Shown here piece after piece: positions 1 through 10,676 of a stretch of DNA of 64,000 nucleotides. Within the stretch, counting starts at the first letter, position 1. Each line of letters opens with the position of its first letter. The notes beneath the pieces were generated by a model. The model saw only the letters and a list, made by a program, of their open reading frames with translations, was not told the DNA's origin and did no database searches. The position numbers were made by a program, and so were the translations under genes. This DNA comes from Hyphomonadaceae bacterium (GTDB lineage Bacteria; Pseudomonadota; Alphaproteobacteria; Caulobacterales; Aquidulcibacteraceae): positions 124,001-188,000 of the forward strand of contig JAEUMQ010000004.1 of the NCBI GenBank assembly GCA_016791425.1, given 5' to 3'.

Positions 1-17
1 CGGTATGCGCGGGGAAC

Positions 18-1223
18 TCACTTTGCCGCGAGGGCGGCGACGCCGGGCAGCTCCTTGCCTTCCATCCACTCCAGGAACGCGCCCCCCGCGGTCGAGACGA
101 AGCTGAACTTCTCCGTCACGCCGGCCATGTTGAGCGCCGCCACCGTATCGCCGCCGCCGGCCACTGCCGTGAGCTTGCCCGCCTGCGCCAGCGACGCCGC
201 GTGCCGCGCCGCATCGAGCGTGGCGCGCTCGAACGGCGGCGTTTCGAACGCCCCGAGCGGCCCGTTCCAGATGAGCGTCTTCGCGCTCTCCATCGCCGCG
301 TTGAGCGCGTGCACGCTCTCAGGCCCGGCGTCGAGGATGAGATCCTCGCCCGCGACGTGCGCGGCCCTCACGTGCTGATGCGGCGCGTTCGCCTCGAATT
401 TCTGCGCCACCACGACATCGCCCGGCAGCAGGATCTTGCACCCCGACTTCTCCGCCGCCGCCATGATCGCGCGCGCGGTATCCGCAAGATCGCGCTCGCA
501 GAGCGACTTGCCCACTTCGAGGCCCTTGGCGAAGAGGAACGTGTTCGCCATCCCCCCGCCCACCGCGAGCATGTCCACCTTGCCGACGAGATTCTGCAGC
601 AGGTCGATCTTGGTCGAGACCTTCGCACCGCCCACCACCGCGAGCACCGGCCGCACCGGCGTGCCGAGCGCTTTGTCCAGATGCTCCAGCTCCGCCTGCA
701 TCGAGCGCCCGGCATAGGCCGGCAGCAGCCGTGCGATGCCCTCGGTCGAGGCGTGCGCGCGGTGCGCCGCGGAGAACGCGTCGTTAACATAAAGATCGCC
801 GAGCGCGGCCATCTGCTTCGCCAGCTCCGGATCGTTCTTCTCCTCGCCGGCATGGAAGCGCGTGTTTTCCAGCAGGATCACCCCGCCCTCCGGCGCCGAC
901 GCGATCGCCTGTGCAGCGCTTTCGCCCACGCAATCCGACACGAACTTCACCGGCGCGCCGATGAGCTCTGAAAGCGGCTCCGCGATCGGCCCAAGCGATT
1001 GGGTGAGATCGCGCTTGCCCTTGGGGCGGCCGAAATGCGCCAGCAGCACGACCTTCGCGCCTTGCTTCCTGAGCGCCTCGATCGTCGGCAGCGCCGCGCG
1101 CAGACGCGTATCGTCGGTGATCCTGCCGTCCTGCATCGGCACGTTGAAATCGACGCGCACCAGCGCGCGCTTCCCCTTGATCGAGCCTTGGGCATTGGCG
1201 TCGTCGATGCGGCGGAACTGCAT
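18..1223 (-). CDS. pgk: phosphoglycerate kinase
   Basis: Phosphoglycerate kinase interconverts 3-phosphoglycerate + ATP and 1,3-bisphosphoglycerate in the cytosol (glycolysis, gluconeogenesis). The 401-residue length is normal for the family. Visible motifs are RVDFNVP (residues 23-29) and HFGRP (63-67) in the substrate-binding half, then GGAKVSTKI (198-206) and AGGGDT (355-360) in the nucleotide-binding half. The ATG at 1223 gives the complete N-terminal strand. A small membrane-protein gene ends 3 bases upstream, so the two are probably co-transcribed. gap lies further upstream on the same strand, with bioB and a DUF1993 gene in between. Confidence 0.97.
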   Translation of the reverse strand: MQFRRIDDANAQGSIKGKRALVRVDFNVPMQDGRITDDTRLRAALPTIEALRKQGAKVVLLAHFGRPKGKRDLTQSLGPIAEPLSELIGAPVKFVSDCVGESAAQAIASAPEGGVILLENTRFHAGEEKNDPELAKQMAALGDLYVNDAFSAAHRAHASTEGIARLLPAYAGRSMQAELEHLDKALGTPVRPVLAVVGGAKVSTKIDLLQNLVGKVDMLAVGGGMANTFLFAKGLEVGKSLCERDLADTARAIMAAAEKSGCKILLPGDVVVAQKFEANAPHQHVRAAHVAGEDLILDAGPESVHALNAAMESAKTLIWNGPLGAFETPPFERATLDAARHAASLAQAGKLTAVAGGGDTVAALNMAGVTEKFSFVSTAGGAFLEWMEGKELPGVAALAAK

Positions 1224-1226
1224 GGA

Positions 1227-1493
1227 TTATCCCCTGAACAAGGAGGCGATGAGGAATGCGGCGACATCCACGAGCGCGATCATCCCGACCGACACGATGA
1301 CCGACGCCGCCAATTGCGGCTTCGGCGTCACCCGCAGGCTGGACTGGCGCGAGATCCACCAGAAGACGACATGCGCAAGCACCACGCCGATGAGGTATTC
1401 CCAGCCGAGGCCAAACGCCCCGACCGCGCCCGCGCCGATCGCGAAGCCGAGGTCGCCGATCGCGGCCAGCAGGTTGGGTTTGCGCGAACTCAC
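1227..1493 (-). CDS. small hydrophobic membrane protein, unknown function
   Basis: An 88-residue protein with three probable membrane segments (about residues 8-27, 32-48 and 62-85) joined by a short polar loop with Arg and Lys. I do not recognise a family. The start is probably a GTG at 1493. It ends 3 bases before pgk, which suggests co-transcription, but nothing in the sequence ties it to glycolysis. The length, hydrophobic pattern and tight spacing support a real gene. Confidence 0.7.
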   Translation of the reverse strand: MSSRKPNLLAAIGDLGFAIGAGAVGAFGLGWEYLIGVVLAHVVFWWISRQSSLRVTPKPQLAASVIVSVGMIALVDVAAFLIASLFRG

Positions 1494-1516
1494 GGGCGCA
1501 ACGTTGCAAACATGGG

Positions 1517-1556
1517 CGCCCCCCTCCCCTCGAGGGCAGGGGGCAGGGGGCGGGGT
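1517..1556. repeat. C/G-rich palindromic repeat
   Basis: A run of C-rich sequence followed by its G-rich complement around CCCTCGAGGG lies between bioB and the small membrane gene. It resembles the CCCTCTCCC...GGGAGAGGG palindromes elsewhere in the window (14.0, 15.85, 40.5 and 57.1 kb). It could form an RNA hairpin between the two leftward genes. Confidence 0.5.
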
Positions 1557-1626
1557 GCTGCGCCGGCAGACCGAAGCTCGCGGCGACGTCGGTTATCTCG
1601 AGCGTGCGGAGGCGCACCAGAGCGCA

Positions 1627-2559
1627 TCACGACGCCAGCCCCATGCTCTCCATCAGCTTCTCGTCGCGCGCCTGGCCCGGATTCGGCGTGGTGAGCAGCC
1701 TCTCGCCGATGAAGATGGAATTGGCGCCCGCGAGCAGGCAGAGCGCCTGCAGCTCTTCGCTCATCGCTTCGCGTCCCGCCGCGAGCCGCACGGTGGAGCG
1801 CGGAAACACGATCCGCGCCACCGCGATCCAGCGCACGAACTCCAGCCCGTCGATCGGCGCGGCATCCCCAAGCGGCGTCCCCTCGATCGGCACGAGCCGG
1901 TTGATCGGCACGCTTTCAGGATGCGGGCGAAGTTTCGCGAGCTCGACGATGAGGTCGGCGCGATCCTCTATGCGCTCGCCCATGCCAAGAATGCCGCCGC
2001 AGCAGAGCTTGACGCCCGCTTCCCGGCAGACGCCGAGCGTGTCCAGCCGCTCCTGATAGGTCCGCGTACTGACGACTGTCGGATAATAGTCCGGCCCCGT
2101 ATCGAGATTGTGGTTGTAATAGTCGAGCCCTGCGTCGGCGAGCGCGCCGGCCTGCGCGCGCGTCAGCATGCCGAGCGTCATGCACGTCTCGAGGCCGAGC
2201 TCTTTCACGCCGCGCGTCATCGCCGCGATCGCGGGCAGGTCGCGATCCTTCAGCTCCCGCCACGCCGCGCCCATGCAGAAGCGCTCCGCGCCTTCGGCCT
2301 TCGCCTGGGCCGCCGCAGCGAGCACGTCCTCCACCGCCATCAGCTTGGAGGCCTTGAGGCCGGTTTCGACGAAAGCCGACTGGCTGCAATAGCCGCAATT
2401 TTCCGCGCATCCGCCGGTCTTGATGTTGAGGAGCCGCGATTTCTGCACCGCGCCCGGCGAATGGTGCGCGCGCAAGGCCTGCTGCGCCTCGAAGATCAGG
2501 TCCGCGAACGGACGATCCGCGAGCGCGAGGACTTCCGCGCGCGTCCAATCATGTCGCAT
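1627..2559 (-). CDS. bioB: biotin synthase
   Basis: Radical-SAM enzyme that inserts sulfur into dethiobiotin in the last step of biotin synthesis. The 310-residue product carries the CxxxCxxC cluster motif ([12 protein letters not shown], about residues 50-61) that binds the [4Fe-4S] cluster with SAM. It also has the conserved stretches [13 protein letters not shown] and GGILGMGE. Length is slightly short of the E. coli enzyme but complete. The ATG at 2559 lies just before the stop of the upstream DUF1993 gene, so translation may be coupled. No other biotin genes are nearby. Confidence 0.96.
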   Translation of the reverse strand: MRHDWTRAEVLALADRPFADLIFEAQQALRAHHSPGAVQKSRLLNIKTGGCAENCGYCSQSAFVETGLKASKLMAVEDVLAAAAQAKAEGAERFCMGAAWRELKDRDLPAIAAMTRGVKELGLETCMTLGMLTRAQAGALADAGLDYYNHNLDTGPDYYPTVVSTRTYQERLDTLGVCREAGVKLCCGGILGMGERIEDRADLIVELAKLRPHPESVPINRLVPIEGTPLGDAAPIDGLEFVRWIAVARIVFPRSTVRLAAGREAMSEELQALCLLAGANSIFIGERLLTTPNPGQARDEKLMESMGLAS

Positions 2560-2560
2560 G

Positions 2561-3088
2561 TTATCTCGCGAGCTGGGCCGGATCGCCGGTGAAGTCGCGC
2601 TTGCCGATATCGACGCCGTTGTGCCGCAGGATCGCGTAGGCCGCCGTCATGTGGAAATAGAAGTTCGGCAGCGCGAAATGGTTGAGATAATCGCCGCCCT
2701 TGCAGGTGATCTTCTTGTCCGGCCCGACATTGAAGCTGATCTCGCGCGTATCGGCGCCGGCGAAATCCGCTTCCGTGATGTTGTGCACGATGTCGAGCGT
2801 CTTGCGGATCCGCGCGCGCATCAGCGGAAAGGTCGTGTCGGTGTTCTCGAAATCGGGTGGCGTCTGCCCGGCGAGCCGGCACATCGCGTTCTTCGCGAAC
2901 GCCGTCGCGAGTCCAACCTGGAAGGTGAGCGGGAACATGTCCGGCGAAAGCCGCGATTGCGAGAGCACCTCGACGTCGAACTTCTTCGCGGTCGCGTGCG
3001 CCTCGGCCTTGTCGAGCAGCGCCGCAAGATTGTTGAGCATCGAAGCGAAGACCGGCCCGGAAGCCGCGTAAAGTGCGTTTTGCGTCAT
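2561..3088 (-). CDS. DUF1993 family protein
   Basis: A 175-residue protein resembling the DUF1993 family, which has a DinB-like four-helix shape and no established reaction. Recognisable features are the N-terminal [18 protein letters not shown] helix, the [11 protein letters not shown] segment and a C-terminal [20 protein letters not shown] segment. I chose the ATG at 3088 over one 11 codons upstream because family members begin directly at this helix. It lies between gap and bioB on the same strand and abuts bioB. Confidence 0.85.
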   Translation of the reverse strand: MTQNALYAASGPVFASMLNNLAALLDKAEAHATAKKFDVEVLSQSRLSPDMFPLTFQVGLATAFAKNAMCRLAGQTPPDFENTDTTFPLMRARIRKTLDIVHNITEADFAGADTREISFNVGPDKKITCKGGDYLNHFALPNFYFHMTAAYAILRHNGVDIGKRDFTGDPAQLAR

Positions 3089-3158
3089 GTGTCCCACCCG
3101 GTTGCAAAAGAGGGGCGACACATGCCGCCCCTCGCGCTTCTGCCTGCTTGCCGCAGCT

Positions 3159-4166
3159 CTAGATCAGCTTCGCGACGCGGATGGCCAGATCGCTCATCCG
3201 GTTCGAGAAGCCCCATTCATTGTCGTACCACGAGAGGATCGAGCAGAAATTCCCGTCCAGCACCTTGGTCTGATCCATGTGGAAGATCGAGGAATGCGGA
3301 TCGTGGTTGAAATCGTGGCTGACGTTCGGCGCGTCGGTGTAGGCGAGCACGCCCTTGAGCGGGCCGTCCGCCGCCGCCTTGATCGCCGCGTTGATCTCTT
3401 CCTTCGTGGTCGCGCGCTTGGCGCGGAACTTGAGATCGACCACCGACACGTTCGGCGTCGGCACGCGGATCGAGACGCCGTCGAGCTTGCCCTTGAGGTC
3501 GGGGATGACGAGCCCCAGCGCCTTCGCCGCGCCCGTCGAGGTCGGGATCATGTTGAGCGCCGCCGCCCGCGCGCGGTAGAGATCCTTGTGCATCTGGTCG
3601 AGCGTCGGCTGATCGTTCGTGTACGAATGGATGGTCGTCATCAGGCCGTGCTCGATCCCGATCGCGTCATGGATCACCTTCGCCACCGGCGCGAGCGCGT
3701 TGGTCGTGCACGAGCCGTTGGAGATGACGACGTGCTCCTTGGTCAGCGTCTCGTGATTGACGCCCATGACGATCGTCGCGTCCGCGCCGTCCGCCGGGGC
3801 CGAGACGATCACGCGCTTGGCGCCGGCCTGCAGGTGCGCGGCGGCCTTGTCGCGCGCCGTGAAGATCCCGGTGCATTCAAGCGCGATATCGACGCCCAGA
3901 TCCTTGTGCGGCAGTTCCGCCGGGTTCCGCACCGCGGTCACCTTGATCGGCCCGCGGCCCACATCGATCGTGTCGGCGCCGGCCTTCACGGTTCCGGGGA
4001 AGCGCCCATGCACGCTGTCGAAGCGCAAGAGGTGCGCGTTCGTCTCCACCGGCCCCAGATCGTTGATCGCCACGATCTCGATGTCGGTGCGGCCCGATTC
4101 CACGATCGCGCGCAGAACATTGCGCCCGATGCGCCCGAAACCGTTGATCGCCGCTCGCACCGCCAT
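3159..4166 (-). CDS. gap: type I glyceraldehyde-3-phosphate dehydrogenase
   Basis: NAD(P)-dependent oxidative phosphorylation of glyceraldehyde-3-phosphate in the cytosol. The product is 335 residues, normal for the family. It starts with the Rossmann motif [14 protein letters not shown] and carries the active-site Cys in SNGSCTTN (about residue 153) and the C-terminal [13 protein letters not shown] motif. The open frame extends 45 codons further upstream, but the ATG at 4166 starts exactly at the conserved N-terminus. In many alphaproteobacteria gap and pgk are adjacent; here bioB, a DUF1993 gene and a membrane protein lie between them. Confidence 0.97.
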   Translation of the reverse strand: MAVRAAINGFGRIGRNVLRAIVESGRTDIEIVAINDLGPVETNAHLLRFDSVHGRFPGTVKAGADTIDVGRGPIKVTAVRNPAELPHKDLGVDIALECTGIFTARDKAAAHLQAGAKRVIVSAPADGADATIVMGVNHETLTKEHVVISNGSCTTNALAPVAKVIHDAIGIEHGLMTTIHSYTNDQPTLDQMHKDLYRARAAALNMIPTSTGAAKALGLVIPDLKGKLDGVSIRVPTPNVSVVDLKFRAKRATTKEEINAAIKAAADGPLKGVLAYTDAPNVSHDFNHDPHSSIFHMDQTKVLDGNFCSILSWYDNEWGFSNRMSDLAIRVAKLI

Positions 4167-4436
4167 GATTCGCTCCGCTGATTTGAATGTGTGGCCAGAT
4201 ACAGCTTCCGGCCCGCAAAATCCATATAAGTCCGGCGTGCCGAATGCACCGCTGCTGCAGCGTGATAACCGTTTCGAAGTCCACGAGGACCGTGAAGCCA
4301 CCGCGCCTCGGCCTAACCCTCAGCTTGTGCTTCGCTGAAAAGCGCGCTTAGGATGCGGCATTGGGTCGCCGCCGGGTTCGGGCCGCCCGATAGCGGTCCG
4401 CCCGGACAGGCTCTCCCGCGTTGCGCGGAGGGGAAC

Positions 4437-6116
4437 ATGTCGGTCATCGCACAGACCAGGAGCCACGCCCTCGCAGTAGCCATGACCGCGCTCGCGGTCG
4501 TGTCTTGCTCTCAGCTCTCGCCGCAGCCTCCATCTCCGCCTTCCGTCAGTGTGGAGATGGATCGTTTCGAATACGAGGCGGGTTCTAAGCTGAAGTCCGC
4601 TGCCTGGAAGGTTCGAGCTGCATTCGACAACCAGTCCCCCTCGGCTTGGAAGTTGGACCAGAGCCTGCTCGTCATCGAAACCAGTTCTGAGGGCGACCTG
4701 ACTGCGTCGCACTACGTCTTCCGCGAACGCGCCGGGTCGAAACTGACGGACGAAGACTTTCGGGATCGGTACGCGACGTCGTTCGGCTATGAGGTGGAGA
4801 CCGATGGCACGGCGATTGTTCCGTTTTTGGCTTTGCAGGAGCTGGTCGGCGAGAGCAGCGGAGGCTTTGGAAGCTTTCTAGGCTTGTTCCTCGCAACGTT
4901 CAGTTCGCCGCAGGTCGATCCCTTGCCCGGGGGCGGCTATGGACAAGTGGCGCCGCGCAGCATCCTGCGGTTCGAGGAAAACGTTATCGCGCCGCTAGGC
5001 CCCCGCCAGCGCGGTCCGATCATTGTTGTCGTACCCAGCATGCGACGCGTCGGCGGTGAAGAACCCCCGCACCACGTGTGGTTCGAATTCACCGCGCCAG
5101 AGGTACGTTACGGCGATCGTCTCTCAGCAGGCGTGCAAAAGGTCGCGCCGCGGACAGCGGCGGAGCTGATCATGGAAGTGCGCGACGAGACTGCGCCGCT
5201 TTGGCGTCGACGTCTCGAATTGAACTGGCTTGCCGAAGATTTTCCGGCGGAGGCTGCACCATTATTGAAGGAATACGCCTTTGCTGAAGGCAATCCGCTT
5301 CGCAATACGGCGCTCATGGACCTGGGAGTAGCGCGCGTAACCGATGCGGCTCCTATGGTAATTCCTTTGATCGACGACGCTAACGACAAGGGGCGTCAAG
5401 TCGCCGCAATTCGTACGCTTGGCCGCATCCAGGCCGTAGGCGCTGCGCCGCGCGTTCGCGCACTGCTCGCAAGTTCGGATCAAAGTGTGCGTAGCGCCGC
5501 GATGTCATCGCTAGGTGAAATGCCGGATCCCGAAAGCGTGCCTGAGCTGTTGCGAGCGGCGCAATCCCGTCCCCCGGAAGCAAGGGACGCCGCGCGGGCG
5601 ATCCTCGCGATGAACAGCGATGCCGCTACCACGCAATTTGTGGAGGCGCTTGCAAATCCAAGCATTCCTGTCGTTACGCGCAGGTCTCTGATCAATGCCG
5701 TGGACGATGGTGCTCCGCCGGCCATTGTGCAGCGTCTTCTAACCCTTGCCAACGACTCGTCCGGCGACGCGCAGGTGCGGACTGCTGCGGTTTCCGCGGT
5801 CGGACGCGCCGGCGGTGCAGCCGCTCTCGAAGGGTTGAGGGCTCTGCTTGTGCAAGGCGGGGAGCTGGGCGCATCGGCGGTTGATGCGCTGGCAAGTCGA
5901 CCTGACGAGAGTTGGCGCGCCCCGGTGATTGATGTCGCGCGCGACCCGAACCACCAGCTTCGGAGCGCCGCAATCGAGGCTCTGGGAACCAACCACGTCA
6001 CGAGCGCGTCGGAGGTTCTGCGAGCTATCGTCGAAGAGCCTGGTGGCCATAACAAAACGGACGCATGCAATGCTCTCGACAGGATGAACCAGAAACCTGC
6101 TGCCTGCGGCGGTTAG
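4437..6116 (+). CDS. HEAT-repeat lipoprotein, unknown function
   Basis: A 559-residue predicted lipoprotein. A strong ribosome site (GGAGGGGA) precedes the ATG at 4437, and the lipobox VVSC places the lipidated Cys at residue 24. Residues about 35-260 form a domain I do not recognise. The C-terminal half (about 270-555) is made of Ala/Leu-rich helical repeats of the HEAT/PBS type, for example DKGRQVAAIRTLGRIQAVGA and SVRSAAMSSLGEMPDPESVP. Such repeats usually bind proteins. Codon use looks less GC-biased than in the neighbours. It sits between gap and the candidate 6S RNA, where related genomes often carry tkt or zapA, so it may be a later arrival. Confidence 0.85.
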   Translation: MSVIAQTRSHALAVAMTALAVVSCSQLSPQPPSPPSVSVEMDRFEYEAGSKLKSAAWKVRAAFDNQSPSAWKLDQSLLVIETSSEGDLTASHYVFRERAGSKLTDEDFRDRYATSFGYEVETDGTAIVPFLALQELVGESSGGFGSFLGLFLATFSSPQVDPLPGGGYGQVAPRSILRFEENVIAPLGPRQRGPIIVVVPSMRRVGGEEPPHHVWFEFTAPEVRYGDRLSAGVQKVAPRTAAELIMEVRDETAPLWRRRLELNWLAEDFPAEAAPLLKEYAFAEGNPLRNTALMDLGVARVTDAAPMVIPLIDDANDKGRQVAAIRTLGRIQAVGAAPRVRALLASSDQSVRSAAMSSLGEMPDPESVPELLRAAQSRPPEARDAARAILAMNSDAATTQFVEALANPSIPVVTRRSLINAVDDGAPPAIVQRLLTLANDSSGDAQVRTAAVSAVGRAGGAAALEGLRALLVQGGELGASAVDALASRPDESWRAPVIDVARDPNHQLRSAAIEALGTNHVTSASEVLRAIVEEPGGHNKTDACNALDRMNQKPAACGG

Positions 6117-6261
6117 CCCGTCCCGTGGCTGCGAGGCTTGACTGTCGCAGACTGTGCTCGCGAACGCACCGCAAGTACGCCTTCGAGCTTGCCCTGGGAA
6201 ACTTGCGCGCCAAGGCGCGCCCCGAAGCTTCCGCCCGGGAAACTTGTGACGCGGCCCGAAG

Positions 6262-6425
6262 CCGCCTACCTTTCCGACAGGGCGGTTTCTGCGGCGTGCG
6301 AGGTGGCTTGCATCCCGGGGACCGTACCATCTCTCTCGGGAGCTGCCTCTGCCGGGGTCCTGGCCTCGGCACCGCGGCGCCCACCTAGTCTTGCTAGGGT
6401 TCCGAGGAGGATGAGTCGCCGCCAC
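6262..6425 (+). ncRNA. ssrS: candidate 6S RNA (structured non-coding region upstream of 5-FCL gene)
   Basis: The 403-base gap 6117-6519 has no convincing gene but is rich in pairing. An outer stem pairs GGGCG (6280-6284) and CTGCGG (6289-6294) with the continuous 3' strand CCGCGG + CGCCC (6372-6382). Inside are an 8-bp stem GAGGTGGC (6300-6307)/GCTGCCTC (6342-6349) and a small 3'-side hairpin TGCCG/CGGCA (6350-6371). A further hairpin CCTAG/CTAGG follows at about 6385-6398. A long interrupted hairpin with a small hairpin on the 3' side of the bubble resembles 6S RNA. The position directly upstream of 5-formyltetrahydrofolate cyclo-ligase is the classic ssrS location. The ends are approximate and no covariance model was run. 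Confidence 0.5.
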
Positions 6426-6519
6426 GGCGCGCGCGGGGCCGCCCGATTCCCTTGAATATCGTGCTCGGCTGGATTTCGGGCCTCGACAGCGCGCCGCGCC
6501 CTCTGCTTGTGCATGCGCC

Positions 6520-7083
6520 ATGACCGACGCGGGCCTGGATCGACTTAAGACCGAGGTGCGCCGCCGCATGCGGGCGGCGCGCGCGGCCGCCACTGATCCC
6601 GGCGCCGCGCTCGGGCTGGTCGCCAGTTTTCCAATTGAGCTCAAGGGTTTATCGCCCGTCGCCGGGTATTGGCCGATGGGCAGCGAGCTCGATCCGCGCC
6701 CACTCCTGACGGCTCTGGCCGAGGATGGGGCCGCGATCGCCCTGCCGCGGGTCGAGACCCGCGCGGGCATGGTCCGCTTTCTCCAGTGGCGGGCGGGCGA
6801 AATCCTGGAGCCGGACGCGTTTGGCGCGCCCGCGCCCCCGGCCTCGGCGAGGGAGATCGTCCCGCGTCTGATCCTCACCCCGCTGGTGGCCTTCGATCGC
6901 GCCGGCCGCCGGCTTGGGCAGGGCGGCGGCCACTATGACCGCATCCTCGCGACGCTTCGGCCCGGCGCGATCGCGGCCGGGCTCGCCTACGCCGCCCAGG
7001 AGATGCCGGAAGTCCCCGCCGGCGCCCACGATCAGGGCCTCGACTGGGTGATCACCGAGCGCGAAGCCATTCGCTGCGCGTGA
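6520..7083 (+). CDS. 5-formyltetrahydrofolate cyclo-ligase
   Basis: Converts 5-formyl-THF to 5,10-methenyl-THF with ATP, returning stored folate to one-carbon metabolism. The 187-residue product has the N-terminal Arg-rich substrate/ATP region (LKTEVRRRMRAARAA) and the family signature GQGGGHYDRILA (about residues 138-149), preceded by TPLVAFDRAGRRLG. The ATG at 6520 gives the standard family start. The gene follows the candidate 6S RNA, as in many proteobacteria where both come from one transcript, and precedes yebC by 32 bases. Confidence 0.93.
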   Translation: MTDAGLDRLKTEVRRRMRAARAAATDPGAALGLVASFPIELKGLSPVAGYWPMGSELDPRPLLTALAEDGAAIALPRVETRAGMVRFLQWRAGEILEPDAFGAPAPPASAREIVPRLILTPLVAFDRAGRRLGQGGGHYDRILATLRPGAIAAGLAYAAQEMPEVPAGAHDQGLDWVITEREAIRCA

Positions 7084-7115
7084 CTTTCCCGACGCCGCGC
7101 GGCTAGGAAGGACCC

Positions 7116-7862
7116 ATGGCCGGCCATTCCAAATTCGCCAACATCATGCACCGCAAGGGCGCGCAGGACAAAAAGCGCGCCTCGGCTTTCACCAAGATCG
7201 CCCGCGAGATCCAGGCCGCCGTGCGGCTTGGCGGCGCCGACCCGAACGCCAATCCGCGCCTCTTCCGGGCCGTTGCGGCTGCGCGCGCCCAATCCATGCC
7301 GAAGGATAACATCCAGCGCGCGATGGATCGCGGCGCGGGCGTCGGCGGCGAGGCGCTGGAAGAGATCCGCTACGAAGGCTTCGGTCCTGGCGGGATCGGG
7401 ATCATCGTCGAGACGCTCTCCGACAACCGCAACCGCACCGCCGGCGATGTCCGCGCCGCCTTCGCCAAGCACGGCGGCAATCTCGGCGAGACCAATTCCG
7501 TCTCCTTCATGTGGGATCGCATCGGCGAGGTGCGCTATCCGCTCGCGGCCGCGAGCGAGGACGCCATGATGGAGGCGGCGATCGAGGCCGGCGCCGATGA
7601 TGTCGCGGTCGAGGAGGACGCGCATGTCATCGTGTGCGGCATGGCCGCCCTGAACGATGTCGCGCAGAACCTCGCCAAGCGCTTCGGCGAGGCGTCGTCG
7701 GCAAAGTTCATCTGGCGTCCCCAGGCCTCCATCGCGGTCGAGGGCGACAATGCCGAGCTGCTGATGAAGCTGCTGACCGCGCTCGACGATCTCGACGACG
7801 TGCAGACCGTGTTCTCCAACGAGGACATCTCCGATGCCGAGCTGGCGCGCCTCTCGGCCTGA
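7116..7862 (+). CDS. yebC: YebC/PmpR family DNA-binding regulator
   Basis: YebC-family protein of 248 residues, the usual length. Family hallmarks are the N-terminal MAGHSKFANIMHRKGAQDKK, the PKDNIQRAMDRG motif (about residues 64-75) and RNRTAGDVRAAFAKHGGNLG (about 107-126). Members have been described as DNA-binding transcription regulators and more recently as translation factors acting on proline stretches; the sequence does not separate these roles. In proteobacteria yebC usually lies immediately upstream of ruvC. Here ruvC follows 3.8 kb later, after five inserted accessory genes and a small conserved ORF. Confidence 0.95.
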   Translation: MAGHSKFANIMHRKGAQDKKRASAFTKIAREIQAAVRLGGADPNANPRLFRAVAAARAQSMPKDNIQRAMDRGAGVGGEALEEIRYEGFGPGGIGIIVETLSDNRNRTAGDVRAAFAKHGGNLGETNSVSFMWDRIGEVRYPLAAASEDAMMEAAIEAGADDVAVEEDAHVIVCGMAALNDVAQNLAKRFGEASSAKFIWRPQASIAVEGDNAELLMKLLTALDDLDDVQTVFSNEDISDAELARLSA

Positions 7863-7900
7863 CCTGTCCGCGCGTCGCGATCCGTGCTAAGATACAGGCA

Positions 7901-8491
7901 ATGGCTGACACCACTCTCCGCGAAGCGCCGCCGGAGGCCGAACCTGCCGAGGACCGGGTGCGCTTCCGCGCCTCGGACGTGCGCCGCATGCTCGACGCCG
8001 GCATCCTCGACGACGAGGGCCGCTACGAGGTGATCGACGGGGAGATCATCGCCATGATGGCGCACAATCCGCCGCATATGCGGGTGAAACGTTGGATCCT
8101 GGACCAGCTCTTTCGACAGCTTGGAAACGCCTGCTGGATCGACAGCGAACCGAGTTTCTATATCGAGCCAGATGGCGACTACACGCTGCCCGACTTGATC
8201 GTCTATCCGCGGGCATTGGAGGCGCACTTGGTCCGCGGCATCGACGCCTTGCTCGTTGTCGAGGTCGCCGACAAGACGCTGAAGAAGGATCGCGGCCGCA
8301 AGGCGCGTCTCTACGCGCGCCACGGCGTACGCGACTATTGGGTCGTGAACGCGCAGACGCTCGCCACATATCGCTATGCCAATCCCGTCGACGGCAGGTA
8401 TCCGCCCGAGACCGAACACGCGCCGGACGAGGCGCTGATCCCCGCACTCCTCCCGCAAGTCTCCTTGCGGATGCGGGATGTGGAAGAATAG
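7901..8491 (+). CDS. Uma2 family endonuclease-fold protein
   Basis: A 196-residue protein of the Uma2 (DUF820) family, which has a PD-(D/E)XK nuclease fold and mostly unknown substrates. The family catalytic pattern is visible: PDLIVYP (Asp of the PD motif), then VVEVADKTLKKDRGRKARLY, where Glu and Lys form the E-x-K part, and RDYWVVN near the C-terminus. The ATG at 7901 was chosen because the upstream part of the open frame overlaps yebC in another frame. A second Uma2 gene lies at 42478-43053. Such genes are often mobile single-gene insertions. Confidence 0.88.
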   Translation: MADTTLREAPPEAEPAEDRVRFRASDVRRMLDAGILDDEGRYEVIDGEIIAMMAHNPPHMRVKRWILDQLFRQLGNACWIDSEPSFYIEPDGDYTLPDLIVYPRALEAHLVRGIDALLVVEVADKTLKKDRGRKARLYARHGVRDYWVVNAQTLATYRYANPVDGRYPPETEHAPDEALIPALLPQVSLRMRDVEE

Positions 8492-8493
8492 CC

Positions 8494-8784
8494 ATGTGCC
8501 GCAACATCAGGACGCTGTTCAATTTCGAGCCGCCCGCGTCCGACGAGGAAGTGCGCGCCGCCGCGCTGCAATTCGTCCGCAAGCTGAGCGGTTTCACCGC
8601 GCCCTCGAAGTCCAACGAAGCCGCCTTCGCCATCGCGGTGGAGGAGGTGGCGCAGGCCGCGCGCAAGCTGGTCGATTCGCTGGAGACGAACGCCCCCGCC
8701 CGCGATCGCGAGATCGAGGCCGCCAAGGCCAAGGCCCGCTCGCTGGAGCGCTTCGGCCGCGTCCCGATCCCCACCGATACATAA
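8494..8784 (+). CDS. DUF2277 family protein
   Basis: A 96-residue protein starting [16 protein letters not shown], the diagnostic opening of DUF2277, with a helical body and a Lys/Arg-rich end. No function is known for the family. The ATG at 8494 lies 2 bases after the Uma2 stop codon, so the two may be translated together, although nothing links them functionally. The upstream open frame to 8092 is only an overlap with Uma2 in another frame. Confidence 0.85.
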   Translation: MCRNIRTLFNFEPPASDEEVRAAALQFVRKLSGFTAPSKSNEAAFAIAVEEVAQAARKLVDSLETNAPARDREIEAAKAKARSLERFGRVPIPTDT

Positions 8785-8863
8785 ATTCCGCCGCCCCGCT
8801 GGCGGCTTGGCCCGACGCTCGCCATATAGCCGGATTGCGCGCCGGCGCCGGGGACCGAAAACC

Positions 8864-9859
<996 letters not shown>

Positions 9860-9862
9860 GCC

Positions 9863-10654
9863 ATGAGCATGCAGAGCATGGCCGGCCCGATCATGAACGT
9901 GCACGGCGTCGCCGCGATCTACCGTTTCGAGATGTCGCGCTGGTTCCGCACCATCGGCCAGAGCCTCATCTCGCCGGTCCTCTCCACCTCGCTCTATTTC
10001 GTGGTGTTCGGCTCCGCGATCGGCTCGCGCATGGTCGAGATCGACGGCGTGCCCTACGGCGCCTTCATCGTGCCCGGCCTCATCATGCTCTCCATCCTCA
10101 CCGAGAGCGTGTCGAACGCGAGCTTCGGCATCTATTTCCCGCGCTGGGCCGGCACGATCTACGAGGTGCTCTCCGCGCCTGTCTCCGGCCTCGAGATCGT
10201 CTTGGGTTATGTCGGCGCCGCGGCCACCAAGTCGATGATCATCGGCATCGTCATCCTGATCACGGCGCGTTTCTTCGTGCCCTACGAGGTCGCGCATCCC
10301 TTCGCGATGATCGCGTTCCTGGCGCTCACCGCGATCGCATTCTGCCTCATGGGCTTCGTCATCGGCCTCTGGGCTGACGGCTTCGAGCGGCTGCAGATCG
10401 TCCCGATGCTGATCATCACGCCGCTCACCTTCCTCGGCGGCACCTTCTACTCGATCCGCATGCTCCCCGAATTCTGGCAGCAGGTGACGCACTTCAATCC
10501 GGTGCTCTACCTGATCAGCGGCTTCCGCTGGGCTTTCTTCGGCGTCGCCGACGTCGATGTCGGCTTCTCGCTCGCCGCGATCGCCTTCTTCCTGGTGAGC
10601 TGCCTCGCCATCTCCTGGTGGATGCTCAAGACCGGCTACAAGCTCAAGGCTTAG
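9863..10654 (+). CDS. ABC-2 type transporter permease
   Basis: A 263-residue membrane subunit with six predicted membrane segments and the ABC-2 permease pattern. The conserved region [19 protein letters not shown] followed by [13 protein letters not shown] is typical of the YadH/DrrB group. It follows the ATPase gene by 4 bases, so both subunits are made together in the inner membrane. The substrate cannot be told from the sequence. Confidence 0.92.
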   Translation: MSMQSMAGPIMNVHGVAAIYRFEMSRWFRTIGQSLISPVLSTSLYFVVFGSAIGSRMVEIDGVPYGAFIVPGLIMLSILTESVSNASFGIYFPRWAGTIYEVLSAPVSGLEIVLGYVGAAATKSMIIGIVILITARFFVPYEVAHPFAMIAFLALTAIAFCLMGFVIGLWADGFERLQIVPMLIITPLTFLGGTFYSIRMLPEFWQQVTHFNPVLYLISGFRWAFFGVADVDVGFSLAAIAFFLVSCLAISWWMLKTGYKLKA

Positions 10655-10676
10655 TGCAGGGGAGGAGAGAAGGGGT

